Below the pieces are notes generated by a model that was given only the letters and a program-made list of their open reading frames with translations, searched no databases and was not told the origin of the DNA. A program made the position numbers and the translations under genes. Below, in pieces: positions 16,050 to 24,017 of a stretch of 36,143 nt of DNA. Source of the DNA: Roseibium sp. MMSF_3544. GTDB lineage: Bacteria > Pseudomonadota > Alphaproteobacteria > Rhizobiales > Stappiaceae. The stretch spans positions 1 to 36,143 of the forward strand of contig NZ_JASHKA010000041.1 of the NCBI RefSeq assembly GCF_030732845.1. The letters are read 5' to 3'. Every line of letters begins with the position of its first letter. Positions within the stretch are counted from its first letter, which is position 1.

Positions 16050-16733
16050 TCAAGCAGCCTTGCGCCTCAATTCCGCAATCATGTGCCAATGCCAGGATCC
16101 GGGTTTGCGGTGTTCCTTGTCTTCCAGGTAACTGAGTTCGAACCCGCCGAACAGATCGACCAGTTCGCCAGCGCTGCAATAGTAGTGCGGGTGGTCCTTG
16201 TCGTCTTCTCCTTCGCGCACCCATGTGTCGGCGGCAACTTCCGTCCCCAGACCGAAATTGACATTCCGCTTGGACAGCATCGTGCCCTGGTAGATAGCTC
16301 CGGGCTTCAAGACGCGTGCAATCTCTGACACCGACTTGCGCACCACAACGGGGTCACCGTGATAGATTACGTTGAACGAAAGCACGTAGTCGAAAGTATT
16401 GTCTTCAAACGGCAATTCGGTCATCGGGGCCAGATGTGTCGTAATGTCAAGCCCGCCCGCAGATGCGCTGTTTTCCAGCTGCGCAAGGCCCGCCTCGGAC
16501 AGGTCCATGGCGTGGGTTTCAAAGCCTGCTCTAGCGAATGCAAGCGCATGCCGGCCAACACCGCAGCCCAGGTCCAGTGCCTTGATTGGTCCGTTTTGCT
16601 GCAACTTTTCGATCAGCTGAGAGACGTCTTCAGCCGGGCGCAACCAGTCCGCACGCCCCTCCTCTGTCTGCCATCGCCGGTCCCATGCCAAGTGCGCGGT
16701 CGCGGTCTCGTTTGCAGCCTGTGTGTCGCTCAT
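16050..16733 (-). CDS. Class I SAM-dependent methyltransferase, TehB-like
   Basis: This 227-residue cytoplasmic methyltransferase has motif I ALDLGCGVGRHALAF (about residues 54-68), the acidic ribose-binding residue in THAMDLS, and the later segments LPFEDNTFDYVLSFNVIYHG and ARVLKPGAIYQGT. The C-terminal part (HPHYYCSAGELVDLF and PGSWHWHMIAEL) matches a TehB-related group, some of whose members methylate tellurium or selenium compounds; the substrate here is unknown. It overlaps the preceding permease gene by four bases (ATGA), so it is translationally coupled to a PhnDCE-type importer. That coupling suggests it acts on the imported compound. Confidence 0.83.
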   Translation of the reverse strand: MSDTQAANETATAHLAWDRRWQTEEGRADWLRPAEDVSQLIEKLQQNGPIKALDLGCGVGRHALAFARAGFETHAMDLSEAGLAQLENSASAGGLDITTHLAPMTELPFEDNTFDYVLSFNVIYHGDPVVVRKSVSEIARVLKPGAIYQGTMLSKRNVNFGLGTEVAADTWVREGEDDKDHPHYYCSAGELVDLFGGFELSYLEDKEHRKPGSWHWHMIAELRRKAA

Positions 16734-17563
16734 CGGGGCGATCCTTCCAATATTCTGTTGCGGGCAATACTGCCCAGTCGTTCAACACAGAGCACCAGCA
16801 CGAAAATCATCAGGATGATGGTCATTGCGAGCTGATAGTCGAAAAAATCCATGGCCACCTTGAGTTCGATCCCTATCCCGCCGGCGCCGACAAGGCCGAG
16901 AACAACAGAGGAACGTGTGGCCTTTTCAAGGGCAAACAGCGATGTCGTGATGAAAGAGGGCATGGCCGCCGGAACGACCGCACAGAAAATCGTGTCGACC
17001 TTACCGGCACCTGCTGCGGTCAATGCCTCGCTCGGCCCCTTTTCAACGTCCTCCATGGACTCGGCAAAGAAGCGTCCGCAGAACCCGATCGTGTCCACGG
17101 CAATGGCAAGCGTCCCGGCAAAGGGACCCAGCCCAACCGTGATCACAAAGACCAGAGCCCAGACCAGATCCGGGACAGTTCGAAACAACGCGATTAGCAG
17201 ACGTGACGCGGTGTAGATGGTTCTGGAGATAAAGGTCTGCCGTGCCAGCCCCTTTGCAGCAAGGATTGCAAGCGGAAGGCTGACAATGATCCCGATGATC
17301 GTTCCGGCAAGCGCCATTTGAAAGGTTTCGAGCAGCGCCTCAGCGAGCTGTGGAAGCCTTTCTGTTGAGGGCGGCCACGCCCGCGACAGAAAATCGGCCA
17401 TCGCCGGCCCGCCGGAAACGAGCGCCGAAAAGGACCAGCCTGCCCCCTGGAACGACCAGAGTATGAAGGCCGCGAGCAGCAGATAGGCCATGAACTGCAA
17501 AATGCCTGGCCGTTCAAGCCGGTCCGGCAAGTGCCGTCTTCCGGTTTCGCTGATGTCAGCCAT
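16730..17563 (-). CDS. phnE: Phosphonate-type ABC transporter permease
   Basis: This 277-residue inner-membrane protein has about six hydrophobic segments and the binding-protein-dependent permease features of PhnE. The cytoplasmic coupling segment is EALTAAGAGKVDTIFCAVVPAAMPS (given here as positions about 185-209), and the VVLGLVGAGGIGIEL segment follows. It overlaps phnC upstream by eight bases and the methyltransferase downstream by four. Only one permease is present, so it should act as a homodimer, unlike the plus-strand locus, which has two. The substrate may be a phosphonate, phosphite or a phosphate-like oxyanion. Confidence 0.88.
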   Translation of the reverse strand: MADISETGRRHLPDRLERPGILQFMAYLLLAAFILWSFQGAGWSFSALVSGGPAMADFLSRAWPPSTERLPQLAEALLETFQMALAGTIIGIIVSLPLAILAAKGLARQTFISRTIYTASRLLIALFRTVPDLVWALVFVITVGLGPFAGTLAIAVDTIGFCGRFFAESMEDVEKGPSEALTAAGAGKVDTIFCAVVPAAMPSFITTSLFALEKATRSSVVLGLVGAGGIGIELKVAMDFFDYQLAMTIILMIFVLVLCVERLGSIARNRILEGSPR

Positions 17564-18371
17564 AGTGTTTGCTCAGATCAGAGGAAGACAGAGAGGCGCT
17601 TGCCGCATCAAGAACTATCTCGCCGCGCTTGATGGCGAGCACGCGGTCGGAGTAGCTGAGCGCTTGCTCGATATTGTGAGAGGTGAACAGCAACGTGATG
17701 CCTTCTTCGCGGGTGAGCTGATGAAAGAGCTCCATGACCTCGTGACCGGCGACCGGATCGAGACTGGCAACCGGTTCATCCGCAACGATCATTCTCGGCG
17801 CCTGCATCAGGGCTCTGGCGATTGCGACCCTTTGAGACTGTCCTCCCGAAAGCTGATCGGCACGCTTGAGCGCATGGTCGGCAAGTCCAACACGTTCAAG
17901 GCAGGCCATGGCCCGCGAGCGCAATTCTGACGACGCAAACATTTGAGACCAACCGCGTATGCCTCCGGCGCGCCCCAGGTTGCCGTGTATCACATTGGTC
18001 AGCGCCGATACGCGCGGAACAAGATTGTGCTTTTGAAACACAAACCCAACTTCTGCCCGCACTTTGCGAAGCCGGTGATGGCGCGCTGCCGTGATGTCTT
18101 CGTCGAAAAGGTGAACTGCCCCTTCCTCAGGTTCGATCAAACGAAGCGCACAGCGCAGTGCAGTCGACTTTCCCGCACCGTTCGAACCGATCAGCGCGAC
18201 AGCTTCTCGTTCGTGAACCTTGAACGATACGCCGCGCAGAACTTCCCTGTCTTTTCCAAAGGACTTGCAGAGCCCCTCGACAGCGAGGTCGCAACGAACG
18301 CCCGCCGCCAGGGGCGTCGGCAGTCTCGCCGGCGCGCTCGCGCCGGCGACATTTACCTGGGCTTGCGCCAT
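17556..18371 (-). CDS. phnC: Phosphonate-type ABC transporter ATP-binding protein
   Basis: This 271-residue ATPase has Walker A in GSNGAGKST (about residues 68-76), the Q-loop in FVFQKHNLV, signature LSGGQSQR, Walker B in MIVADEPVASLD and the switch histidine in TSHNIEQ. FQKHNLVPRVSALTNV is characteristic of PhnC-like proteins. It carries a poorly conserved N-terminal extension of about 28 residues (alanine/proline-rich) before the domain. Its ATG shares one base with the phnD stop (TAATG), and it overlaps the permease gene by eight bases, so the operon is tightly coupled. Confidence 0.9.
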   Translation of the reverse strand: MAQAQVNVAGASAPARLPTPLAAGVRCDLAVEGLCKSFGKDREVLRGVSFKVHEREAVALIGSNGAGKSTALRCALRLIEPEEGAVHLFDEDITAARHHRLRKVRAEVGFVFQKHNLVPRVSALTNVIHGNLGRAGGIRGWSQMFASSELRSRAMACLERVGLADHALKRADQLSGGQSQRVAIARALMQAPRMIVADEPVASLDPVAGHEVMELFHQLTREEGITLLFTSHNIEQALSYSDRVLAIKRGEIVLDAASASLSSSDLSKHYG

Positions 18372-19243
18372 TATTCGCCGATGAACTTGTCGTATTGCGG
18401 GAACCCGGCGGTGGTGTACATGGACCGGACGAGGTCGTAGGCACCATCTTCGATTGCGACCAGATCCATGCCGGAATACTTGTCGTTTTCCTCATGCTGG
18501 AGGATCGCAGTGATGATGGCTTCTTTGTTATCGAGGATCGCTTCACGAACCCCTTCGGCAGTCGCCGGGTCGATGTGGGAGCCGACCATGAGCATGTCGT
18601 TCGGCAGGTCACCGGAACGTGCGATGATCCGGAAGAAACCGTTCGGCACGCTGTCGTCTTTGTTGCGCACACGGATCCAGGAATTGTGGTTCGTCCCCAT
18701 GCCCGCGATCTCGCCCTTTTTCAGCGCTTCGTGCGCAATGTTGCGGGACGTGTGCAGCTTGTCGACATCCTTGACCGGATCGATGCCGTAGTCGGCCATA
18801 AGCTGCATCGGGCAAAGCATGTTCGACGTGGAGCCGATGTCTCCGAAGGCAACCTTCTGGCCCTTCAGATCGGCGGGCCGAGTAATGCCGCTGTCAGCGC
18901 GCACAACGATTGCGCAAAAATAGTCCGGACGGCCAAGGCCGATCAGCGGTGTTGCGTCCGTCAATTTGTTGATGACGATGTATTCGGCCGGGCCTGTGAC
19001 GACAAAGTCAACCTGCTTTGCCCGAAGGGCTTCTGCGGCCGCGGTACGGCTGGTAACCGGATAGAACTCGAACGTGTGGTCGGTCGCGCTGTCAAGCGCC
19101 TCCTTGAAAGGTCCCCATTCCAGCTGCAAACGCTCCAGGCCTTCAACGTCGGTGACGGCCAGTTTGAACGTGTCGGCGAACGACGATGAAATGGAAAGCG
19201 CAAGTGCAGCAGCCGCGAACGCGGCGGATTTCAGAAAACGCAT
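18371..19243 (-). CDS. phnD: Phosphonate-type ABC transporter substrate-binding protein
   Basis: This 290-residue periplasmic protein has a signal peptide at about residues 1-23 (ending SSSFA). The PhnD-like fold shows PVTSRTAAAEALRAKQVDFVVTGPAEY (positions about 62-88) and KGQKVAFGDIGSTSN near 128-142, where the serine/threonine cluster would bind an oxyanion headgroup. In TGPAEY, the FFGS-type motif of classical PhnD is changed, which suggests a different ligand from the plus-strand PhnD. It is the first gene of the minus-strand operon, with GGGGAG (19254-19259) ten bases before the ATG. Confidence 0.87.
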   Translation of the reverse strand: MRFLKSAAFAAAALALSISSSFADTFKLAVTDVEGLERLQLEWGPFKEALDSATDHTFEFYPVTSRTAAAEALRAKQVDFVVTGPAEYIVINKLTDATPLIGLGRPDYFCAIVVRADSGITRPADLKGQKVAFGDIGSTSNMLCPMQLMADYGIDPVKDVDKLHTSRNIAHEALKKGEIAGMGTNHNSWIRVRNKDDSVPNGFFRIIARSGDLPNDMLMVGSHIDPATAEGVREAILDNKEAIITAILQHEENDKYSGMDLVAIEDGAYDLVRSMYTTAGFPQYDKFIGE

Positions 19244-19544
19244 GATTTAGGAACTCCCCAACAAGCCGAGAAAAACCGGCAAAGCGAGGCGAGCCTAACG
19301 AGAACCGCGACGCCGCATATGAAAGAATTGTGTCGTTTCTGCGAATTTTACCTTCGATAAACTTTCTTCAAACCAATCAAGAACTCTAGAAAATTCCTAT
19401 TTTGCTATAAGGATCTTTTGGTTATTGTTTTTCTGGCAAATAAATTCAGATCCAATGTCACAAAAAATCATAAAAGTATAATCGTATAGACATCTGCATT
19501 CCGCAGAATTTTGCTAGTTGGCTCTCCGTTTCGCGGAGGGGCCA
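19244..19544. promoter_or_regulatory. Shared divergent intergenic region of the two phn loci
   Basis: This 301-base region separates the phnD (minus) and phnC (plus) starts. About 19320-19500 is AT-rich and must hold both promoters. A weak Pho-box-like stretch, ATGTCACAAAAAATCAT, lies at 19455-19471, but its second half is one base out of the expected 11-base phase. I see no convincing operator. GGAGGGG (19535-19541) is the ribosome binding site of the plus-strand phnC. Confidence 0.5.
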
Positions 19545-20366
19545 ATGCTGGTTGTCGAGCAGTTGTCGAAAGTTTTCGGAGACCTGACCGCCGTGGATGG
19601 CGTTTCGCTTGCCATCCCAAAGGGTCAGTTGGTTGGCGTGATCGGCCGGTCCGGGGCCGGTAAGTCCACATTGCTTCGCATGATCAACCGGCTGACGGAT
19701 CCGTCCAACGGATCGATCGTCAACGACGGTCAGGACATCACTGCTCTGAAAGGACGGGATTTGCGACTTTGGCGCGCGTCCTGTGCCATGATTTTCCAGC
19801 AGTTCAATCTTGTTGAGCGCATGGACGTCCTGACCAACGTCATGGTCGGCAGGATTGCGCATACCGGCTTCACAAGATCGATGCTCCGCTCCTTCACCGA
19901 CGCGGACCGGGCCCGCGCCATCCAGGCGCTCGATCGGCTCGATCTTGTTCCGCAAGCCCTGCAGCGCGCCGGTACTCTGTCCGGCGGGCAGCAACAACGG
20001 GTCGCGATTGCCAAGGCGCTGGTTCAGAACCCGCGCATCATGCTAGCCGACGAGCCGATCGCATCCCTTGATCCGGCCAACGCGACGCGCGTGATGGAAG
20101 CGCTCAGGGAAATCAACCGGACGGACGGTCTGACAGTGCTGGTCAACCTGCACACGCTCGACACCGCTCGCTCCTATTGCGACCGCATCATCGCGATGAA
20201 GGCCGGCAAGGTGCATTTCGACGGCACACCGGAAGCGCTGACGACAGACAAGGTCCGCGCGATTTACGGCACGGACACCCTCGGCGACGACATAAACGAG
20301 GCGGTGACCTCGACCTCCCTTCAAGCAGCTTCGTCCCAACCGCCAAAGCAGGCGGTCGGGGCCTAA
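19545..20366 (+). CDS. phnC: Phosphonate ABC transporter ATP-binding protein
   Basis: This 273-residue ATPase begins at the ATG at 19545, after GGAGGGG; an upstream TTG extension is not supported. It has Walker A in GRSGAGKST (about residues 36-44), Q-loop FQQFNLVERM, signature LSGGQQQR, Walker B in IMLADEPIASLD and LHTLDTA in place of the usual switch-His region. RMDVLTNVMVGRI is typical of PhnC. The C-terminal 30 residues are variable. It is the first gene of a phnC-phnD-phnE-phnE set, the standard order for phosphonate import. It differs substantially from the minus-strand PhnC and is not a recent copy. Confidence 0.93.
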   Translation: MLVVEQLSKVFGDLTAVDGVSLAIPKGQLVGVIGRSGAGKSTLLRMINRLTDPSNGSIVNDGQDITALKGRDLRLWRASCAMIFQQFNLVERMDVLTNVMVGRIAHTGFTRSMLRSFTDADRARAIQALDRLDLVPQALQRAGTLSGGQQQRVAIAKALVQNPRIMLADEPIASLDPANATRVMEALREINRTDGLTVLVNLHTLDTARSYCDRIIAMKAGKVHFDGTPEALTTDKVRAIYGTDTLGDDINEAVTSTSLQAASSQPPKQAVGA

Positions 20367-20369
20367 AGC

Positions 20370-20415
20370 ACAAGTGTGTTTTGCGCACTTGTCTCACTCG
20401 AGCGGCCACGGCCGC
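20370..20415 (+). other. Intercistronic RNA hairpins between phnC and phnD
   Basis: ACAAGTGTG (20370-20378) pairs with CGCACTTGT (20384-20392) with one G-U pair and a five-base loop. GCGGCC / GGCCGC (20402-20407 and 20410-20415) is a second short stem. No T-run follows. These may stabilise or tune the phnD message relative to phnC. Confidence 0.4.
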
Positions 20416-20455
20416 GTGTACCAGCCGCATGATGCGGCAAACATGGAGCACTACG

Positions 20456-21367
20456 ATGAAGGCCATTTTCGCAGCAGCAGTTTCCGCTGTCGTTCTCACA
20501 GCCTCGCCGGCCCTGGCGGAAGGCTGGAAAGACCAGTACAAGACGATCAAATTCGGCATCCTGTCCGGCGAAAACGAAAAGGACCGGATTGCGCGCTACA
20601 CACCGTTCGAAAAATACCTTGAAAACCAGCTCGGCGTCGAAGTCGAGATCTTTACCGCCGGTTCCTACGACGGTGTGATCCAGGCGATCGCCGCTGACCA
20701 GATCGAGTTCGCCTTCTTTGGGTCTTCGTCCTACGCCGCTGCCTACACCGAAACCAATGGCGGCGTCGTGCCCCTCGTTTCGCGCCTGCAGAAGGACGGA
20801 TCGACCGGTTATTTCTCGGTCATCGCCGTCCGCTGCGACAGCGGTCTTACCTCTTTGGACGACCTGAAAGGCAAGACACTTGCTTTCGCCGACCCCGATT
20901 CCACATCCGGTTATGCCGTTCCCTACTTCAACCTGAGCAAGCAGGGATACGATCCGAAAGAATACTTCGGCGCGACCCCGTTCTCCGGCGCCCACGAGAC
21001 CGGTGTGCTCGGCGTTTACAACAAGCAATATGATGCCGCGGCTACCTACATCACCAACGAGACAAACGGCATCCCGCAGCGCATGGTCACCAAGGGCATG
21101 ATCGACGATGGTGCCATCTGCATGATCTGGAAGTCGCCGGAAATCACGTCCGGCCCGCTTGCAGCCCGCGCCAACCTGCCGAAAGACCTGATCGCCGACA
21201 TGCGCCAAGCTGTCATGGCAATCCCGGAGAACGATACACTTGCCTTCATCGAAATGACCGGCGGCAAGGACTCCACCCAGGAAGGCTGGATCGAAGTCGA
21301 CCACGACCGCTACCAGTGGATCGTGGACATGCGTGACTGGCTGAAGAAAGAGCGTCGCGGCGGCTAA
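20456..21367 (+). CDS. phnD: Phosphonate ABC transporter substrate-binding protein
   Basis: This 303-residue periplasmic protein starts with a signal peptide (about residues 1-21, ending SPALA). ATG at 20456 with GGAG (20444-20447) upstream is the start; the open frame extends farther up through phnC but has no signal sequence there. PhnD hallmarks are GSYDGVIQAIAADQIEFAFFGSSSY near residues 68-88 and KTLAFADPDSTSGYAVP near 141-157, the serine-rich loops that grip the phosphonate group. It lies 89 bases after phnC and 62 before phnE, and is flanked by RNA hairpins, as expected for a component needed in excess. Confidence 0.93.
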   Translation: MKAIFAAAVSAVVLTASPALAEGWKDQYKTIKFGILSGENEKDRIARYTPFEKYLENQLGVEVEIFTAGSYDGVIQAIAADQIEFAFFGSSSYAAAYTETNGGVVPLVSRLQKDGSTGYFSVIAVRCDSGLTSLDDLKGKTLAFADPDSTSGYAVPYFNLSKQGYDPKEYFGATPFSGAHETGVLGVYNKQYDAAATYITNETNGIPQRMVTKGMIDDGAICMIWKSPEITSGPLAARANLPKDLIADMRQAVMAIPENDTLAFIEMTGGKDSTQEGWIEVDHDRYQWIVDMRDWLKKERRGG

Positions 21368-21377
21368 AGCAATTCCG

Positions 21378-21405
21378 GTGAGAGGCGCTCACCAGCGCCT
21401 CTCAC
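21378..21405 (+). other. Strong intercistronic hairpin after phnD
   Basis: GTGAGAGGCGC (21378-21388) and GCGCCTCTCAC (21395-21405) form a perfect 11-base-pair stem with a six-base loop, ten bases after the phnD stop. The following GCCTTTCGC is a poor T-run, so partial termination or 3'-end protection of the phnD message is more likely than complete termination, since two permease genes follow. Confidence 0.7.
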
Positions 21406-21429
21406 GCCTTTCGCACAACGGCTCAGGTC

Positions 21430-22344
21430 ATGACTTCAGTTTCTCCGGCAATCGAACAATTTGAGCTCGACTACGCGGCGGCCAGAAAGTCGGCGCTGCG
21501 GATGAACTTTCTGTCGTCCGCCGTGTTCGCGATCTGCTTCTTCGCCGCCGCCTGGATCGGCGGTTTCTTTGACATGACGGACGTGACGCTTGCCAATGGT
21601 GAGCGCGTTTCCATGTGGAAGATCTGGGCGGGACTGCCACGGCTCGGCGAGTATCTTTACAAGACTTTGCCTGTGCTGCACTGGGACACGCTCGGAGCAG
21701 ATCTCGCAAACTGGTTCTGGCGCTGGAAGGTCTGGCTCGAGCTTCTGATCGAAACCATCCTGATCGCCTATATGGCAACGCTTCTGGGTGTGTTCGGCGC
21801 CTTCCTTCTCAGCTTTCCCGCATCGCGCAACCTTGCGCCCAATGCCATCGTGCTCAACGTAACCAGGCGCTACCTGGAGATTGTGCGCACGGTTCCCGAA
21901 TTGGTCTGGGCGCTGATTTTCGTCTTCTGCTTTGGCGTCGGGCCACTGGCCGGCGTTCTGGCGATCGGACTTCACGCGACCGGCGCGCTCGGCAAGCTTT
22001 ATTCGGAAGCCAACGAAAATGCCGACATGCGGCCGGTCGAGGGGATCAAGGCTTCCGGAGGCTCCTGGTTCGACCAGGTGCGTTATGGCATCGTTCCGCA
22101 GGTTATCCCGAACATCATCAGCTACACGCTGCTGCGTTTCGAAATCAACGTACGCGCCTCGTCCATCATCGGCTTCGTTGGCGCAGGCGGCCTCGGACAG
22201 GAAATCCGGGTCGCAATGTCTCTGCAGGAGTACACCGACCTCTCTGCGCTTTTCCTGATCATTTTCGTGACTGTGATCCTGATCGACACGATCAGCGAAA
22301 AAGTCCGGCACCGCATCATCGGTTTGACGGGCAAGGGGGTTTAA
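21430..22344 (+). CDS. phnE: Phosphonate ABC transporter permease
   Basis: This 304-residue inner-membrane protein has about six membrane segments and a short cytoplasmic N-terminus rich in charged residues. The coupling loop around residues 200-220 (EGIKASGGSWFDQVRYGIVP) and the segment IIGFVGAGGLGQEI are typical of PhnE. The next permease gene begins two bases after its stop, so the pair probably makes a heterodimeric channel, served by the PhnC and PhnD encoded upstream. The start ATG at 21430 has only a weak ribosome binding site. Confidence 0.92.
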   Translation: MTSVSPAIEQFELDYAAARKSALRMNFLSSAVFAICFFAAAWIGGFFDMTDVTLANGERVSMWKIWAGLPRLGEYLYKTLPVLHWDTLGADLANWFWRWKVWLELLIETILIAYMATLLGVFGAFLLSFPASRNLAPNAIVLNVTRRYLEIVRTVPELVWALIFVFCFGVGPLAGVLAIGLHATGALGKLYSEANENADMRPVEGIKASGGSWFDQVRYGIVPQVIPNIISYTLLRFEINVRASSIIGFVGAGGLGQEIRVAMSLQEYTDLSALFLIIFVTVILIDTISEKVRHRIIGLTGKGV

Positions 22345-22346
22345 CG

Positions 22347-23207
22347 ATGGACAGGATCACGCCGGAGATCGAAAAGGCGCGGCATCTCGTACCGGACGCG
22401 TTCGAGACACCGCTGAAAACCAAATTGCTCCGCCTCGCGGGATGGTGCGCCTTCGTGCTCCTGACGGCGTGGTGCTTATGGGCGTTCGGCTTCTCTCCGG
22501 GCCGCCTCATGGAAGGAATGACCCGCTTCGGCAGTGTGCTCTCCTTCATGTTTCCCCCTTACATCTGGGATACATGGCAGGAATGGCGCGAAGTCCTGAA
22601 AGGGCTGGGTGAAACGGTCGCCATGGCCTTCATGGGCACATTGCTGGGAGCTGTTGTCGCCTTCCCCCTCGCCTTCCTCGGCGCTAAGAACATCATGCCT
22701 GTCTCGTGGCTTCGGCTGAGTGCGCGACGCGGCTTCGACGCCTTGCGTGCCGTCGAGCAAATCATCCTTGCCCTCATCTTCATCCGAGCCTTCGGCCTGG
22801 GTCCGCTTGCGGGCATCCTGGCAATCGCCGTTTCGGAGATTGGGACGTTTTCCAAGCTGTTTTCAGAAGCCATTGAAAACACATCGAAGAAGCCGGTTGA
22901 TGGCGTAAAGGCCTCAGGCGGTGGGAATCTCCAGACAATCCGCTTTGCCATTCTGCCTCAGGCGCTGCCGGTGATCTTGTCGATCATTCTTTACAACTTC
23001 GAATCCAACACGCGTTCGGGAACCATCCTTGGCATCGTCGGGGCCGGCGGCATCGGGTTCCTGCTCGCCGACCGCATCAGCGCCTACAGGTGGCCGGAAG
23101 CCTGGACGATCATCTTTCTGATCATCTTCACCGTCTATCTGATCGATGGTTTTTCCGGCTTCCTGCGCAAACGCATCATAGGCAAGGACGAGCGCAGCCG
23201 CACTTGA
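22347..23207 (+). CDS. phnE: Phosphonate ABC transporter permease
   Basis: This 286-residue second permease of the locus starts at the ATG at 22347, with AAGGGGG (about 22333-22339) upstream and only two bases after the previous stop. The frame is open much farther upstream, but that part is a shadow of the first permease. It has membrane segments at about residues 32-52, 85-115, 130-165 and 200-275, with the coupling loop KPVDGVKASGGGNLQTIRF and the segment ILGIVGAGGIGFLL. The two permeases share general family motifs only, consistent with an old duplication and a heterodimer. It ends 26 bases from the convergent oxidoreductase gene. Confidence 0.92.
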   Translation: MDRITPEIEKARHLVPDAFETPLKTKLLRLAGWCAFVLLTAWCLWAFGFSPGRLMEGMTRFGSVLSFMFPPYIWDTWQEWREVLKGLGETVAMAFMGTLLGAVVAFPLAFLGAKNIMPVSWLRLSARRGFDALRAVEQIILALIFIRAFGLGPLAGILAIAVSEIGTFSKLFSEAIENTSKKPVDGVKASGGGNLQTIRFAILPQALPVILSIILYNFESNTRSGTILGIVGAGGIGFLLADRISAYRWPEAWTIIFLIIFTVYLIDGFSGFLRKRIIGKDERSRT

Positions 23208-23233
23208 CGTCGTTGCCGATCGTTGCAGCGCGA

Positions 23234-23830
23234 CTAGCGCGCGCGTTCGGGGCTCGTGACGTCGGCACCGGCTTGAAAACTCCGCTCAAGCAGGACTGCC
23301 CGGCGCTCTGGCGACCCTTCCGAACCGCAGAGCAGTTCGAGTTTTCGTGGTGACAACCCGAAATAGCCAAACGTACCCTTGATCCAGGCTGTTTCAAGCG
23401 CCATGCGATAGCCCTTTTCTTCCATTTCATCGGAACGGGCACCTGCAGGTACAAGCAGGATACCGGGTCGGCTGCGTTGAAGAGACAGTTCAGTGTCCTC
23501 TAGCTGATCGTAAGCCCAACCCCAGCTCCAGACCCGATCCACCCACCCCTTGGTCATTGAGGGCATCCCCCACCAGAACAGGGGAAAGACAAGGCAGATC
23601 GCATCGCAGCGCGCAATTCTGGCTTGTTCGCGCACGACATCCGGTGACGCGCCCACGCTTCCATCTGCTTCAACGTCAGCCATTGACCAACGTGGATCGA
23701 ACTCTTCGGCATGAAGATCCGCAAGTTCCACGGAATGGCCAACTGACCGGGCGCCTTCCATGAATTTTTCGGCGACGGCCGCGGAGAAAGAGGCTGGATT
23801 TGGGTGATCCAGGACGGTCAATATGTGCAT
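23234..23830 (-). CDS. NAD(P)H-dependent quinone/flavin oxidoreductase (flavodoxin fold)
   Basis: This 198-residue protein of the DT-diaphorase / modulator-of-drug-activity type uses FAD or FMN for two-electron reduction of quinones or related compounds. The start MHILTVLDHPNPASFSAA contains the first strand and flavin phosphate loop. DAICLVFPLFWWGMPSMTKGWVDRVWSWGWAY, at about residues 83-114, is the hallmark WWGMP region for flavin and quinone binding. ATG at 23830 follows GGAGCC; an upstream in-frame start is less likely. A near-perfect SoxR operator-promoter lies about 90-115 bases upstream and reads toward this gene, so induction by redox-cycling compounds is strongly suggested. Confidence 0.88.
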   Translation of the reverse strand: MHILTVLDHPNPASFSAAVAEKFMEGARSVGHSVELADLHAEEFDPRWSMADVEADGSVGASPDVVREQARIARCDAICLVFPLFWWGMPSMTKGWVDRVWSWGWAYDQLEDTELSLQRSRPGILLVPAGARSDEMEEKGYRMALETAWIKGTFGYFGLSPRKLELLCGSEGSPERRAVLLERSFQAGADVTSPERAR

Positions 23831-23917
23831 TTGAAAGGCTCCAGCAACGAGTTTCACTTGCCAAACAAGCGCCAGGATCCGATGTCTGCTCGACGCCGAT
23901 CCTGCTCACGGCTGATG

Positions 23918-23948
23918 CTTCTAGCGCCTCAAGTTAACTTGAGATCAA
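23918..23948 (-). promoter_or_regulatory. SoxR-type operator and promoter
   Basis: The plus-strand sequence CCTCAAGTTAACTTGAGA (23927-23944) matches 17 of 18 bases of the Escherichia coli soxS SoxR box CCTCAAGTTAACTTGAGG, and its inner 16 bases are a perfect palindrome. On the minus strand it is framed by TTGATC (-35, 23943-23948) and TAGAAG (-10, 23918-23923) with a 19-base spacer, the long spacing typical of MerR/SoxR-activated promoters. It points at the oxidoreductase starting at 23830. No soxR gene is in the window. Confidence 0.88.
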
Positions 23949-24017
23949 GGGAAAAAATCAAGCAATCGGGAATATGCGGGAGGTCTTTCCGGTGGTATCG
24001 ACCAGGCCGTCTTGTGG

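Noticed and set aside
19455..19471. Pho box in the divergent phn intergenic region
   Set aside because: The second half is out of the 11-base phase and matches poorly, so it is mentioned only as weak in the region entry.
20177..20455. Upstream extension of the plus-strand phnD frame
   Set aside because: It overlaps phnC in another frame and would bury the signal peptide; the ATG at 20456 has a ribosome binding site.
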